The notes beneath the pieces are model-generated. The model worked only from the letters and a program-made list of their open reading frames with translations. It was not told the DNA's origin and ran no database searches. A program made the position numbers and the translations under genes. From Trebouxia sp. TZW2008 (taxonomy: Eukaryota; Chlorophyta; Trebouxiophyceae; Trebouxiales; Trebouxiaceae): a stretch of DNA of 64,000 nt. Positions 11,729 through 22,862 of this stretch are shown one piece after another. Numbering within the stretch: the stretch's first letter is position 1; each line of letters starts with the position of its first letter. The stretch is taken from contig BDIU01000320.1 in assembly GCA_002118135.1 (NCBI GenBank), positions 1 through 64,000 on the forward strand. Direction: 5' to 3'.

Positions 11729-14700
11729 TCATGTTTCCGACACTTCTGAAGAATAGTTGAAAGCTGCAGCTGCAGACCTGCGAGCAACACAAGCAGCGTC
11801 AGCAGATTGCAGCACTGCACAATGCAACAATCCGTTTGGAGGCACAAGATGATGCCCAACGTGGTCTCCCAGTCGTCCTTATACAGCCAAGATCCATTGG
11901 TTGGAGGCTGCTGGTGATGCTCACGGTGCTGAACAGCACAATGCATCAGCCCATGTGTACACACCTGATGATGCTCAACAAGTTATTCCAGCTGTCCAAA
12001 TACTGCCAAGATCCACTAGCCAAAGGTTACAGATGATGCTGAAAGCAGTGTTGCAGTACTACACAAAACAACGTTGCATAAAATCACACCTGATGTTGCT
12101 CAACGTGGTATTCCAGCCATCCACATACGGCCAAGATTCATTAGCTGGGGGCTGCTGATGACTAGCATGGTGCGGCAGCCAATGTGTGCACATCCAATAA
12201 TGCGCAAGGTACTATTCAAGCACTGTACAATGCAACAACCCATATGGACGCACCTAATGATGCTCAAAGTGGTGTTCCAACCATCCACATACGGCCAAGA
12301 TCCATTGGCTGGAGGCTGCTGATTGCGCCGCTGAACACATGCAAGCGCCGCATCAAAGTTTCTGAACTGGGCATTTTGGGCAGTTATGATGCCCTGCTGC
12401 AGCACTGTGTAACTCGGCAGCGGCTGAGGCACTGCTGTGGCATTTTCTGTTGGGTAGATCTCATATCCATCGTAGTCTGGGTATGTTGGCGATGACAGCA
12501 TCCATACGCAACTGCCTGCAGAGCATCGTCCATGTTCGAGGCACTGTACAGCAGAGCTTTCAGTGCTTATGCGCAGGAGTCACAGACCTGACTCAACGCC
12601 GCTTAGCAAACAGTTGTATCGTCAAAGATGTGACACATGCCTGACTTTCAAGCTAGATGGCAATAAACAAAGCAGTGATGTTCTGCACACATGCTGAGCT
12701 GCAAGCATGCTCTCGCTGACAGCGTGAGGGGCGTTTGCTTGTTGCATGGGATGCAGTAATTTGTATCCAAGCTTGCTTGGAGAGCCTTGCAGGCAAGCAA
12801 AGCAATAGCTCTGACAACGGCGCCACCTGTAGTGACTGAATACAAGCTGATAAGTGTACGGGGCCGGCACATGCATGAGCAATGTCCAAATACAGCACAA
12901 ACCACCTACTTCAATGAAAAGACAGAGAGACCAAGCCAAATGGCCAGGAAAGCATAGAGGTGGCAGGGGAGGATGAGGCTGGAGCAGTGTCCAGCAACAG
13001 GGGGTGCAGGGTTCGATGCAGGGGGCAGGGGGTCCAAGAGATTGAGGTGGTTGAGGTTGGGAGGCTGACCAGCAACAGAGGCAGTGGTGTTCTGCAGCAG
13101 ACCATAGATCAGCTGCAGGCCCTCATTGCGCTGCGCAATTGGCCTCTGTACGTTGAACTCATCCACTAGAAGTGGCTTGCCTGCTGCTGTGGTCAAGTTG
13201 AAAACGCTTTGCATCTGCAGCACACGTGCATAGAGTAAGCTGGAGCATGAATGGGTTGGAGCCCTTGATTGTGCTGTGCAATTGGCCTCTGTATGTTGAG
13301 CTCATCCACTAGAAGCGGCTTGCCCGCTGCTGTGGTCAGGTTGAACACGCTTTGCATCTGCAGCACACATGCTTGAGCAAACCTGAACCAAATATGCTGC
13401 AGCATCAAACCATGTCACGAGCATCATTGGTGTTATGAAGCTGTTGTGCATGCTGCCATCACATGGCATGGAAACAGAGTTGACTGCACCCTGTACAACT
13501 CTGCACACGTAGCGAATCAGCACATGCACTTGTTGAATGCACCATAAACAAAGGCTGACAGCCCAAACGGCCTCATCCTGATGCACATTCTTGCCTGGGT
13601 TCGAAGAGCCTGGGTCCAGTAAGGGGCGACTGTTGGGTACACATGCAGACTGGCCAGGTCAATGTCAGGAGTTGCAATATTGCGGGCGTAGTCATTGCCA
13701 TTACAAGCTGGGTCATACGGTACTGAGGTAAACGGAGTGTAGTAGCCACTGATGTTCGAATTGATTTGTAACCTGCGTCCAGAAACAACACAACCATTGT
13801 CAGGTCAACGCTCAACTGGTGCTGAACTGACATAGCAGCCTGATTGGGCTTGTCAGTTGTGAGATACGCAACATGCAGTGCATCGGCAGCATTAGCACAT
13901 GAAATCAATGACAATGACAATGAAGCGTTTAGTATTGGCCAAGCCTGACGCATGAAGCTTGCAACACGTGGAGCTGGATGTAACAACACTGTTTCTGCAC
14001 ATCAGTCGCCATGCTCAGCTTGCATTGCACACACGCCACTGACCTACGGCTTGGCTCAAGCTCAATATGAACAGCAAACACAGCAACCCCTGTTACCGTT
14101 TCACAGACAAATGCTGTGCAAATGAGTCCCTGCGGCAAATGAGTCACTACTGGACCAGAACAATCAGCTGTATCAGAGAAGGCTGAAACTGCAGATGACC
14201 AGTCATAGGGGATCTACACTAGCTACTAGGCAAAGATCTGGCAGCTTGTAAACATAGGGGTTTTGTGATATACATCATGCAGAACGTTGGCAGCTTACAG
14301 TTGCGGTGTTGAGGTGCCAAACAAGCCCGCTAGGCCAGTGTATATCAAATGATTGGAATCTATGGACCTCACATAGCTTGACGCTAGCTCTAGCCATGCC
14401 TGCATTCACATGAGAGGCTGTACGTCACACTCTGACCAGATATCATGGTACAGACCAGACATTATAGGCAATATGTGGCATCAACTTTGCCACAAAGGGA
14501 TGTGTGCAAGATGATGTGCATGATGCAATTCTACCCCAAGTCAGTCGGCATATACTGCAGAAGCAATTGGTCTGGGACAGAGCACAGTCGCATAAAGAAG
14601 CACAGGGCCACAATACTTGCACTTGTTGTGTTTCAACTGAGGCAGTCATAAGGTGCTCAACACATGTGTGATAGCACACAGTCTGGGACAGAACACAGTT

Positions 14701-16261
14701 CACTGGCAAACAAGACACCGCAAAACTTGCAAAACCATGGCCAAGGACATGCAGACCAATGTGACAACATGCGCATTGTCTCTGATGCAGCAGTCAGCAT
14801 GTTCAAACCTGAAGTATATCACCAGAATCATCACCGGGGTTGCTGGGCTCATTTGCAATGTCCCATGCCAGGATTGTCGGGTCGTCGCGGTACAAAGTCC
14901 CTGTTAAGCCGTTCTTGCGCAAAACGATGGCAGTCACATAGTCTTTGTACTGTGCCTGCAGAAACGACAAAAGGATTGTGTTCTGACATCTGCCAATGGC
15001 ATCAGCACCTGCTGCAGTTGAGATAGCATGCAACAGTGTTGACTTGGAGACCAGATCATGATGTGTCGTCCGTTAATGGCTTCAGCACATACTGTAGCCA
15101 AGATAGCATACATCAGCCGTGGAACTGTGTGTAAAGTCAGCACAACAGCCTTTAGCCTGTTTACTGCACAGCATGTGTAGCATGGTCGTTCATTCATTTC
15201 ATTCTTTCATTCATTGTAAATGTGGGCTAGGCAGGCTCAGCAGGCCCATCAAGGTATGTACAGAAGCAATCAACTGTCTCCAACCAGGTCATGTTGGGTT
15301 ATATATTTACATTTGTAGCATGATGCATGTTGACGTGTCAGACATTACCTGAATGCTGGTATCGGTGTAGAACTGCTGTACATTGCCTGAGGCATTTCTC
15401 CATGTGACATACTGCTGCATGCCTCCATAGTCAGGCTGCATCAGAAGACAACCGCCTTTCAATCTAAGCATCATGAGTACATGAATATGCAGAGCAGCCC
15501 CTGTCTTGAATGCCGGACACGTGCAGCATGCTGACATTGCAGCATTCGCTATTGCTGTTTGCGTCAGCAGTACACATGCGTACGGCAACAAACTCATGCA
15601 ACAAGGTATGAGAAAGGACACACTGAACAGACAAAGCATTGTAGCAATGAATCCAAACACCTGATACAGAGCTGCGTATGTCATGCAAAACGTGCTGCTT
15701 GTCACATCCCCGGGACTAAGTGACAATGCTTGCTGGCTGAGAAGCAACTGGATACTTACATAGTAGTTGGTCAATGTCAGGATGAGCTTGATGCCATATG
15801 CCTGTGCTTGACTGACAACATAGTCCAATCCTTCCCTGCAGTTGCATTCAAACAAGTTGACATGTATCATCACATCACACAAACAGATTACAAAACCGAG
15901 CATGGGTGCTAGGTGCGCATGTCCCAAGTTCTGTCATGAAGCATGCAGTTCGTAAAGGCTTGCTGTCTGTACTTGCTTTGTGCTTTCAGGTACATCAGCT
16001 ACGAATGCAGACTGTGTGAGCCGTCTCAGCCTGGCTCAGAGCAGTGCTCTGCTTTTGACCAGAGGCAGGAAGGCAGGCAAGCAGCCAGGAAGGCAGGCAG
16101 GCAGGCAGGCGGGCAGGCAGGCAAGACAGCACGTGAGCAAGCAAACAAGCAACTGACAGCTGCAAACAATTCTGACCTGAAGACTGAAGTATAAAGTTGG
16201 CCTGCCTGACGTTGCAGAGGGAAAGAGGTGGTGTTGCCATCATTGGAAGGCCGCCAGGTAT

Positions 16262-16321
<60 letters not shown>

Positions 16322-17296
16322 TGGATGACAACATGCACCAAGCCCAAGCTGTGCGCGGTGGTGATCTAGCAGCTGCAAGCATGTCTGACCTGAAGATAGC
16401 AGCATCCAGTTGGCCTGCCTGAGGTTGCAGAGGAAACGCGGTGGTGTTGCCATCATTGAACGCCCAAGTGCGGAGGACTGTCAGGCCCAAACTCTGTGCA
16501 GCTTGAAAGACGTCTGTCACCTGGCAAAGGCATAGTGGCATTGTGAGATCCAGCATGAATTGGTAACTAGCCATGCCCTGCTGTATAATTATGGGCAATT
16601 ATGTCCCTTCCCTTCTCTCTTGTGATCATGGGCATTTGCTGTGCATGAGGCACTTATGTTTCTTCACTTGTTCACTGTGATTTTGGGCAGTGGCTGTATT
16701 GAAGCTGATAGTTTGCAGATGTTGGGCGCAGCAATGGCAGCACATGATATTGGAAAACCTCACTCAAAAGTTTTCAGATGAAGCCTATCAACTAGTATCT
16801 TAAGCAACCACACAGTGCCCACCTGTGAGCGTGTGCTGTTGTCTGAAGCCTTCTGCATCAGGTAGTAGCAGTTGCCTCCAGTGAATTGGTAGGTTCGCCC
16901 ATTGAGCTGGAGCTCACTGCCGTTTCTGACCACAAAGCTGCAATGAAGGAAGCCATGAGCTTAGCAGCATGTGATAAGGCAGTACTTTGCCTGCTGGGCA
17001 GGAGCATAGCTGCTTACAGCACACCTGGCTGTAGTGTTTGTGGTGTTGCTGGCCTGTTGACTGCTCAAGTAGCTTTGGCCCAGGTCGCTGCTGATGCCTG
17101 CGATATTGATGGTGCCTGCAAGCGCAGCAACAGCTTCGCAGTTTGCTGTTTGCACCATGCAGTGCTTGACGTTGCGTGCGCAGCCGATGTTGACATCGCT
17201 CCTGCCTGAGCTGGCCTGTTGAAGCTGGCGTTTCCCATACGCGCAGCTAAGTGCAAAGAACAGCGCGATCAGAATCTGCCCCGGACCCGCCCGCAT
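11729..17296 (-). CDS. Secreted GH5 endo-beta-1,4-mannanase, 11 exons
   Basis: Predicted mannan-degrading glycoside hydrolase family 5 enzyme of the plant/algal MAN type. Start ATG 17296-17294 is followed by a signal peptide (ILIALFFALSCAYG). Exons after exon 1: 16823-16937, 16390-16520, 15760-15835, 15349-15435, 14809-14955, 14299-14399, 13595-13772, 13070-13214, 12254-12515, 11729-11777; phases match throughout. Motifs in order: FVVRNGSELQLNGRTY, LRTWAFNDGN, DYVVSQAQAYGIKLILTL, catalytic acid/base in WDIANEPSNP, YVRSIDSNHLIYTG, SLHVYPT, nucleophile region KPLLVDEFN, WMLSSPTYPDYDGYEIYP. The donor after 13595 is GC (CAG|GCAAGA). The exon 1 donor is unresolved. Acts outside the cell, possibly in wall remodelling or mannan use (inference). 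Confidence 0.88.
11835..12160 (-). repeat. Exon-echo array: three copies of mannanase exon 10 end
   Basis: In mannanase intron 10, copies at about 12080-12160, 11960-12030 and 11835-11910 repeat the end of exon 10 (real 12254-12320, PPANGSWPYVDGWNTTLSII) and its donor region. Spacing is about 120-165 bp. Copy 1 reads out of frame and copies 2-3 have substitutions in the Trp/Gly-rich core. Confidence 0.8.
12516..13069. other. Mannanase intron 9
   Basis: The frame of exon 9 stays open past its donor (GCTG|GTCAGC) to a stop near 12906 and ends in a hydrophobic stretch. The excellent match of the downstream exon 10 shows that this read-through is intronic. No repeat array seen. Confidence 0.6.
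13226..13396 (-). repeat. Duplicate of mannanase exon 9 (copy A)
   Basis: Copy A reads HIWFRFAQACVLQ then MQSVFNLTTAAGKPLLVDEL; copy B (13070-13214) starts at MQSVF and has LVDEF. Copy A carries the 5' part that GH5 enzymes normally have (a W/F-rich helix) but Leu in place of Phe after the nucleophile Glu, and no strong donor. Copy B has the good donor. Both are in phase 0, separated by 11 bp, so normal splicing cannot use both. Confidence 0.75.
15221..15290 (-). repeat. Dispersed repeat family A, copy 3
   Basis: Read on the minus strand: ACCTGGTTGGAGACAGTTGA, a spacer, then GATGGGCCTGCTGAGCCTG. Closest to the copy at 60190-60265. Lies in mannanase intron 5. Confidence 0.6.
16070..16322. repeat. 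Microsatellites: (GGCA)n and (AAGC)n
   Basis: A GGCA-type tract (about 16070-16125) and a near-perfect (AAGC)n tract (about 16261-16320, 15 units) flank the exon 3 echo. Long ORFs through them (KQAS or ACLL repeats) are low-complexity artefacts. Confidence 0.9.
16170..16250 (-). repeat. Echo of mannanase exon 3 end
   Basis: A copy of NDGNTTAFPLQPQAGQLDAAIFR|GTCAG reads here as NDGNTTSFPLQ...QAGQLYTSVFR|GTCAG, about 215 bp downstream of the real end at 16390. Simple-sequence tracts lie between and beyond the two copies. Confidence 0.85.
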
Positions 17297-17660
17297 TGCG
17301 CGAGGCGACGGCTGCGCTGACGCAGTCTGAAGTCGACTTCCGGAAGGACCTCGCTGTCAGAGCTGTGCGGCGATTGGATGGGCTGGAAAAGCAGTCGAGC
17401 AACAGTCCCACAATGATGGCGCGACGATCCGGATTGACCGACAAAGGCGGTCGCGCGATCCTGTGCCGCGTCCGCTACAAGTGCACCTGCTTGCACCGAA
17501 ACCAGTTGGATGACTTCGTCTTGCATGTGACTGTACTAAGTGTAACCGTGTGATGAAGAAGACGTTCTGTTAAAAATGCAAAGCCGAAAGCATGCCATAG
17601 CACAGCAGTAAGTGGTAAAAGATACAAGTCGCATACAGGCTCTGTCATCAATCAGAAACG
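17297..17660. other. Upstream flank of the mannanase gene
   Basis: GC-richer stretch with overlapping open frames on both strands (17251-17553 plus, 17269-17526 minus). Neither shows a domain. Probably the promoter and 5' UTR of the mannanase gene. Confidence 0.35.
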
Positions 17661-17850
17661 TCCCTGAATTTGGGGGTCTCTGGGTCTTTGGAGATCTGCA
17701 CCCGTATAGAGTCAAGACTTGTCTATAGCGATGTGATTATACACAGTTCCGGGTAACTTTGCCTCCCTGCAGAATCGTACAGATTTTTTGCCTTGCACAT
17801 CTGCGTGTATCTATACCTTGCTATAGATCTGTATGGGTACAGGTCTGTGC
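17661..17850. repeat. AGATCTGCA-type repeat, left copy
   Basis: Contains GGGTCTTTGGAGATCTGCA followed by degenerate TATAGATCTG units. On the minus strand at about 35830-36190 lies a related block (GGGTCTTTGGAGATCAGCA, then many AGATCTGCA/ATAGATC units). The two are in inverted orientation outside the arms of the 15.4-kb unit. Confidence 0.6.
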
Positions 17851-18459
17851 ATATATATATATTTGCTTCACTGACCACTGACACTAGGGTTTTTCCAGTG
17901 TCTGTCAGAGTTATGTCATGGGGCTAGGGTTCTGGGGTGAGTAAACGTGTAGTCATGTCCCTGGATTCTGAATAGGGTGATTTTTAATAATGAAAATCAG
18001 GTCAGGGTTTCATCATGCGGGTGCTGAGCTGGTTCTGACCCTAAATGCAGAAGCATGAGAGAGCATCCTTTAGTCTTCTTCTGCTGCTAGTACTTTACGC
18101 TGAACTGCAACTCTGTAACGCCCAACTTATACACTTTTTACACTTTTTGATGAGAGAGATAGAGGTAGAGAGCAACAGGGGCCCCAGGATGAACGATTTC
18201 TGAAACATGTAACAAGTGTATAGGTGCACTATTATGTAAGGCTTATTTAGTACCCTGGGTGGTAAGGGTGCACCCCAACCCCCGCGCGCGTGACCCCCAC
18301 TGCTTGAGCGGGGTAAGCCACCCCCGCCCGTAAAAACTTTTCTAACAAAACTCAATGTAGATCAGTCAACTCGCCCTCTGAGTGCAGTCACGCTGAGCTC
18401 AATACGCAGAGCGTGCAATGATTGCGCGCAGGCCGCGCAGTGAGCTGGCTCTGATGCCG

Positions 18460-19481
18460 AATTCGAAACGCCTGAAGAGACAGGCAAACAGATTGCATAA
18501 TGCATGCTGCATTTACTGCATGACGGCACAGTTTGCAAAGGCAGGTAAGACCAGTGCTTGCCTTTTAGCTCAGGTCAATCACTCCCTCAGGCAGCACAGC
18601 ATTGGCATAGGCTAAGGCCTGCAGCAAGGCATCTGCCATGTTGTCCTTCTTCCTGGCTGTTCTCCAGGCATTCATGACCTCCTTTGATTGAGCTGTGGCC
18701 TTGAGATATTGGACGACTGTGGCCTTTGCAACCCTTTTGTTGAGCCGGGTTCGCTGCTGCGAGCTTAGCTTCACGGCGTGGGCAGCCACGTCGAGGTGCA
18801 GGCGAGCTTGCTTGGCCAGTGCTGTGTCCTCCCAAGACTGAAACTTGAACCTGAGGCTGTCCGGGAAGGGGACTCCGTGCAGCTCGTACTTGTTTCTGGG
18901 GGGCATCAGATACACCTGTTTGCCTCTGCCAGCGAAAAGCCCCTCCAAGTTGGCCTCAACCCTGCCGGCTTGGAAGTTCTTGGTGCCAATCTGACGCTCG
19001 ATGACAACGGTGGAGTGTGGCTGGCTGTCCAGCCGCGCAGCAAGGCCTAGCAGGTCCGGCATGTAGGATCCGTCCAGCTTGCTCACGGACTCAACGCCCC
19101 AGGCCAGGATGCGGCTGCCGTGGGTCTGCAGCACGACGTACCCCAGGTTCCTCAGGCCGACGTCGACGCTGAGCACGACAGGCATGGCTTCGAGCGGGTG
19201 AGGACGGGACGCAGGGTGTGCGATGCAGGAGGCCTGCACAGCAGGAGCCGTGCGGCGGCATGGCCGCGTCAGCGCCCGGCAGGCCGGCAAATTCGGGCGA
19301 CATTGCAGCGCAGGGGGTGCTCGCAAATGTGCAGGCAATGCGGCACCCCCTGAGCGCAGCGAGTCAGGGCGGTAAGTACTGGGGCTGCGGAGGGGGGCCA
19401 CGTGGGGAGCGGGGCGCAGGGACGCAGCGTCCCTCAGGAGACGGCCTCACCGTCCCACGGCCCCCCAGACCTTGGAGACCG
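18460..19481. other. 1,022-bp block present only in the left arm
   Basis: The left arm runs ...CTCTGATGCCG, then this block, then TAGAGTGCT..., whereas the right arm has the two parts fused (CTCTGATGCCGTAGAGTGCT on its minus strand, 32611-32630). CCG stands at both ends of the block (18457-18459 and 19479-19481). It is GC-richer than its surroundings and contains the resolvase gene. Either it was inserted here with a 3-bp duplication, or it was lost from the right arm between CCG microhomologies. Confidence 0.85.
18565..19401 (-). CDS. Holliday-junction resolvase, Ydc2/CCE1 (RuvC-fold) family
   Basis: Intronless ORF of 278 codons. Residues 73-278 form an RNase H-fold resolvase: SVDVGLRNLGYV with Asp80, VVIERQ with Glu135, KKDNMADALLQALAY with Asp253 and Asp257. 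These are the four acidic residues expected for Mg-dependent cleavage of four-way junctions in the family shared by fungal mitochondrial Ydc2/CCE1 and poxvirus A22 enzymes. Residues 1-72 are rich in Arg, Ala, Pro and Ser with only two acidic residues, compatible with an organelle transit peptide. The alternative start is Met73. The whole gene sits in the block found only in the left arm. Whether it serves host mitochondria or the mobile unit is unknown. Confidence 0.85.
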   Translation of the reverse strand: MAPLRSPSTYRPDSLRSGGAALPAHLRAPPALQCRPNLPACRALTRPCRRTAPAVQASCIAHPASRPHPLEAMPVVLSVDVGLRNLGYVVLQTHGSRILAWGVESVSKLDGSYMPDLLGLAARLDSQPHSTVVIERQIGTKNFQAGRVEANLEGLFAGRGKQVYLMPPRNKYELHGVPFPDSLRFKFQSWEDTALAKQARLHLDVAAHAVKLSSQQRTRLNKRVAKATVVQYLKATAQSKEVMNAWRTARKKDNMADALLQALAYANAVLPEGVIDLS

Positions 19482-19761
19482 TAGAGTGCTAGTGTAGAAG
19501 CTGCAGTGGCTGGGCGCACAACCCACAGAAGTTGGGCTAGAACTCAGCTTGAAAATGACATGATTATGTTAGTAATGTTGAGGATGACATAATCCTGGCG
19601 TTTTCTGCGTGCAGTGACACGTGGATCTGAATTTGTTTAGATTATGATTGTTTTTTCTGTATGCTGCCCATTGTCAAAGCATACATGACAGTGTAATCGC
19701 GATCATGCTCGATGATGAGGTGCAATGCTTTATGTGGACAACAAATTCAAATGCAAGGGAC

Positions 19762-19998
19762 TCAAGTTTGGCTACTTCCTCTCATGGCTGCATCAAGGTA
19801 TTGATCCATATTGAAACCAGTGTTGCTGAAAAGTAACATTGCCATAGAATGCAGCTGACTTGGAATTTTGCCAAACTTTTGGTAAACATGCACAAGGCTG
19901 AAAGAGATCGACAGATATTCAACCTTCCTTGCACATTTGAGCAGGTGCATGCAACACGATTGCTGAGTGAGTTTTGTTTCATGATGCCTCGTCAACAA
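19762..19998 (-). CDS. 78-codon ORF conserved in both inverted arms (left copy)
   Basis: Open frame with identical length in the right arm (32104-32340, plus). The protein is basic and Cys/His-rich at the start (MLTRHHETKL...SCCMHLL). The two copies differ at only two residues that I see (Val/Ile, Asn/Ser) plus silent changes. No family recognised. It may be coding, or simply reflect high arm identity. Confidence 0.3.
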   Translation of the reverse strand: MLTRHHETKLTQQSCCMHLLKCARKVEYLSISFSLVHVYQKFGKIPSQLHSMAMLLFSNTGFNMDQYLDAAMRGSSQT

Positions 19999-20261
19999 AA
20001 TTAGGCCAAACTACCAATCACACAAAGCGTAAGCCAGCCAAACTCTCTTGGCATACGTGCAAGCGCTCTGCCATTTCTGACCGTCCTGTGATGTCCCTCG
20101 CAGCTAGTGGCCTGAAACAATGTGTGGGCAGTCTGGGTGAGCTCCTCGTTGCCGCACTGCTGCAAATACCTATGTACAGCAATCACATTGGGAACACATA
20201 CAAGGCTGCATTGCAAGTATTGCTCAGCAGGATCAACGGCTTACAGCTGTGAAACCCACCA

Positions 20262-22862
20262 TCATATGGTTGACAACAGTAGCGCAGCAAACCTGGGGAC
20301 AGGGACATCAGACGTGTCAGCTGCCATTAGCCGTGCATATGGTCTTGATAAGGCCTTGTTGATACCCATCTCTTTGCTGTCCATGATGATGGTGACACCT
20401 TGCTCTTGACATAGCTTGCAGGTGAACAAGTCATCATAGTCCATGTCAAGGGTTTGCATAAAAGCTTGCAGCACTCTTCTGCACCATGCAAAAAGCCTAC
20501 ATGTTCTATCAGTCTTGGAGTTGTATCAAAGCGTTCACGCTGAGCTGCATCAAAGTGTTTACGTGCAAAGTAACCAGTCAAGCGTTACACAATGATCAAG
20601 ATTCGGGTTGCAACTGCGCAAGTGCCAGCATACCTATATGTTCCACGGCTCAGCAGCTGACTCAAGGCGGTATCTGCATGTCTACATCTATTGAGCAAAC
20701 ACCGATAATGCAAGCTGAAGGAGATTTTGCCTCCACACATGCTGTCCGCATGATCAAACCCTAAGTCATATGTGATTAAATAATGATTGGAGAAGTTGAA
20801 GACACAGTCTTCGTTGCCTTGGTATAACAACCGTCAATTACAAGCGCTGCAAGCCAGAATGATCAGACTCAGTTGTGGCCTTGCAACAAGCCCCTGCCCA
20901 GCAAAATGACGCAATCAAAGGTCGCTTTTGTAGCTGTGAGGAGCTGACCTGTCTCAACAGGGCCGATAGAAAACGTCAACCTGCTGTACTGATGCCAGCC
21001 CAATTAGCTGCCCTCGTTTGACCTTCTGCCACAGGGTGCCCAGCATGCCATGCATGTCCGCAGCGACACTTCTGCTCTGCATCTGAAGGCAAAGGCAGGA
21101 CACAATGGCAGCACTTGCCATGAGGATCATGCTCATTGCAGTGATGACATCTTGGTAGCAGACCACCTACTGAACAAAGTAGAGTATCAGCTGTTGCAAA
21201 AAGACCTGTCTGCCTTTGATTGATGCGGTGTCAAGTGTCATCAGTGGTGATGCAGCAGGAATACCTAATGTTCCGGCGGCGTGCTGTTGAAGGATCGGGT
21301 GACTGAGATCAGGAGCAATCTTGATCTGAGATACAGGCAGAATGCTGGTACGCTGCTCAGAATATGTTTGCTGTAGATCTGCATTCATGGAGGCATGCTC
21401 GTTGTATAGGTGCATGCCCTCGAGCTCAGCAGCCAAGTCAAACAGTATCTGTTTCAGTGCTGCCTACAGCCTGCTCTGTCAAGTGTACCTGTAGGTTGCT
21501 CAACCATTGAGATGCTGTCAAACAATGCTCACACTTAAGTCTCCTGCCTTTTGAGCGGCAGCTGGGGTCTAGACAGCTAATTACTTGATCCTTTGTTGAC
21601 CCCACCACTGAACAAGGCCAACCAGCTGCGTTTGAGCTGGCAGATAACATGCGGTCCTTGGCTCTCAAGCTGCCACTATGAATCAAGACCACTAGATTGT
21701 CATCCAGTGTGACATCGCTGGCATCTACATGCAATTCTGCATTGTCAAGTGACAATGTTTTAACTGCTCATGTGCTGAAAAATAGCTGAGTGCCTCAGCA
21801 TGTATGCAAGGCTTCATGTGCTGCTGGAACTCTGCAACAGAGTAGAGTCCTCAGCATTGAAGCCAAACAGTGCATGAATGAGCTTGCATACCTGATGCAT
21901 GATAGGACGTAACTAAACACACCTGCAAAAGTGCCCCTGGCTTCAACACCAAGGCTGATAACTGTGTCCACTGTGCTTTGCATGTCCTCACATGTGCAGA
22001 GGTGTACCATATGGCCAACAGAAGCTGCGTCTGGCTCATCAGCAAATGCCATGGGGACGCACAACACATGTTCCATTGCTTTGTCCTAGCATAAAGCACA
22101 GCAGACATTTGAAAAGGCGGCATGGCATTGTATGGAGGAATTGCAGCTATTTTGAGATTTGCTGTAGATCCTGTCATCTATATTGTCCTCGCACAAACTA
22201 TTTCTTCTACTGAGCAACAAGTAATGCAATTTCCTGCTGTCATCAAAGATGAATCGTGGGATGAAGCCTCATTTACATTGGCAAATACCATCAACAAGTA
22301 TATAACGGGCTTCTGGTTATCTTGGAAGGCAACTGGTTTGGCATTCCGGAAGACTTGCTATTTACAAACAATCTATGAAGGTCTCAAATATTGGCTTGAG
22401 GGTGGGTTTACCTGCAAGGCATTCTGACTGTCAAGCTTGGGGGACGCAATTGCAATGCACTGTGCACCCTGAACATTGCTGCTGACAGCAATGCAACGCT
22501 CCTGTGCTCTCGAGCAGACACATGTCTTCATGAAGTTTTGTTGGCTGCATAAACAACAGCAAGCCAAAAGTGACATAAGGGCAACGTGTAACAATCGTTG
22601 CGACTATGAAATTTCAAGAGGCATGCGCCCTTGCTGCTGATAGGCCTGTGTTGGCAGGCTCATGAAAGCCCTGTGCATCGCTGCTGTTACTTGCCCTGGT
22701 GGGGCGGCGAGCAGGTCGCCTGAAAGCTGAAGCAGGTGTAGAGACTGGACGTTTTCTGCTGTGACGAGACGTATTGTTGGCTGCATTCGGTACGCTGACG
22801 CGCACAGGCTCGGTGGGCGAACGGATTTTGGGCGGCATTGCTGAAGCCGAGAAGCGTTTCAT
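20262..22862 (-). pseudogene. KDZ-transposase-like gene, truncated at the left arm
   Basis: Several exons with good splice sites read leftwards: MKRFSASAMPPK... (22862-about 22690, possible GC donor AGG|GCAAGT), 22413-22549 (TCVCSRAQERC), about 21922-22080 (HMVHLCTCEDMQ), about 21489-21755 (HVDASDVTLDDN, CLDPSCRSKGRRLKCEHC), about 21240-21460 (MHLYNEHASMNADLQ), 20585-20830 (VFNFSNHYLITYDL) and 20262-20480 (FTCKLCQEQGVTIIMDSKE). The paired Cys-x-Cys and Cys-x2-Cys clusters followed by an ITYDL-type segment resemble the N-terminal half of Kyakuja-Dileera-Zisupton transposases. The catalytic C-terminal part is absent: the frame runs into the arm at 20295 and stops at 20262. Family call is from memory of motifs; moderate to low certainty. 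Confidence 0.45.

Noticed and set aside
12906..13223. Mannanase C terminus with a hydrophobic, GPI-like tail
   Set aside because: The frame reads through the donor GCTG|GTCAGC into intron 9. Splicing to 12515 restores WMLSSPTYPDYDG, the normal GH5 ending.
15995..16598. ORFs rich in ACLLACLL or KQASKQAS
   Set aside because: Produced by AAGC and GGCA microsatellites. Only the portion matching the mannanase exon is real.
17251..17553. Plus ORF of 100 codons overlapping the mannanase start
   Set aside because: Overlaps the signal peptide exon antisense, shows no domain and is low in complexity. Treated as non-coding flank.
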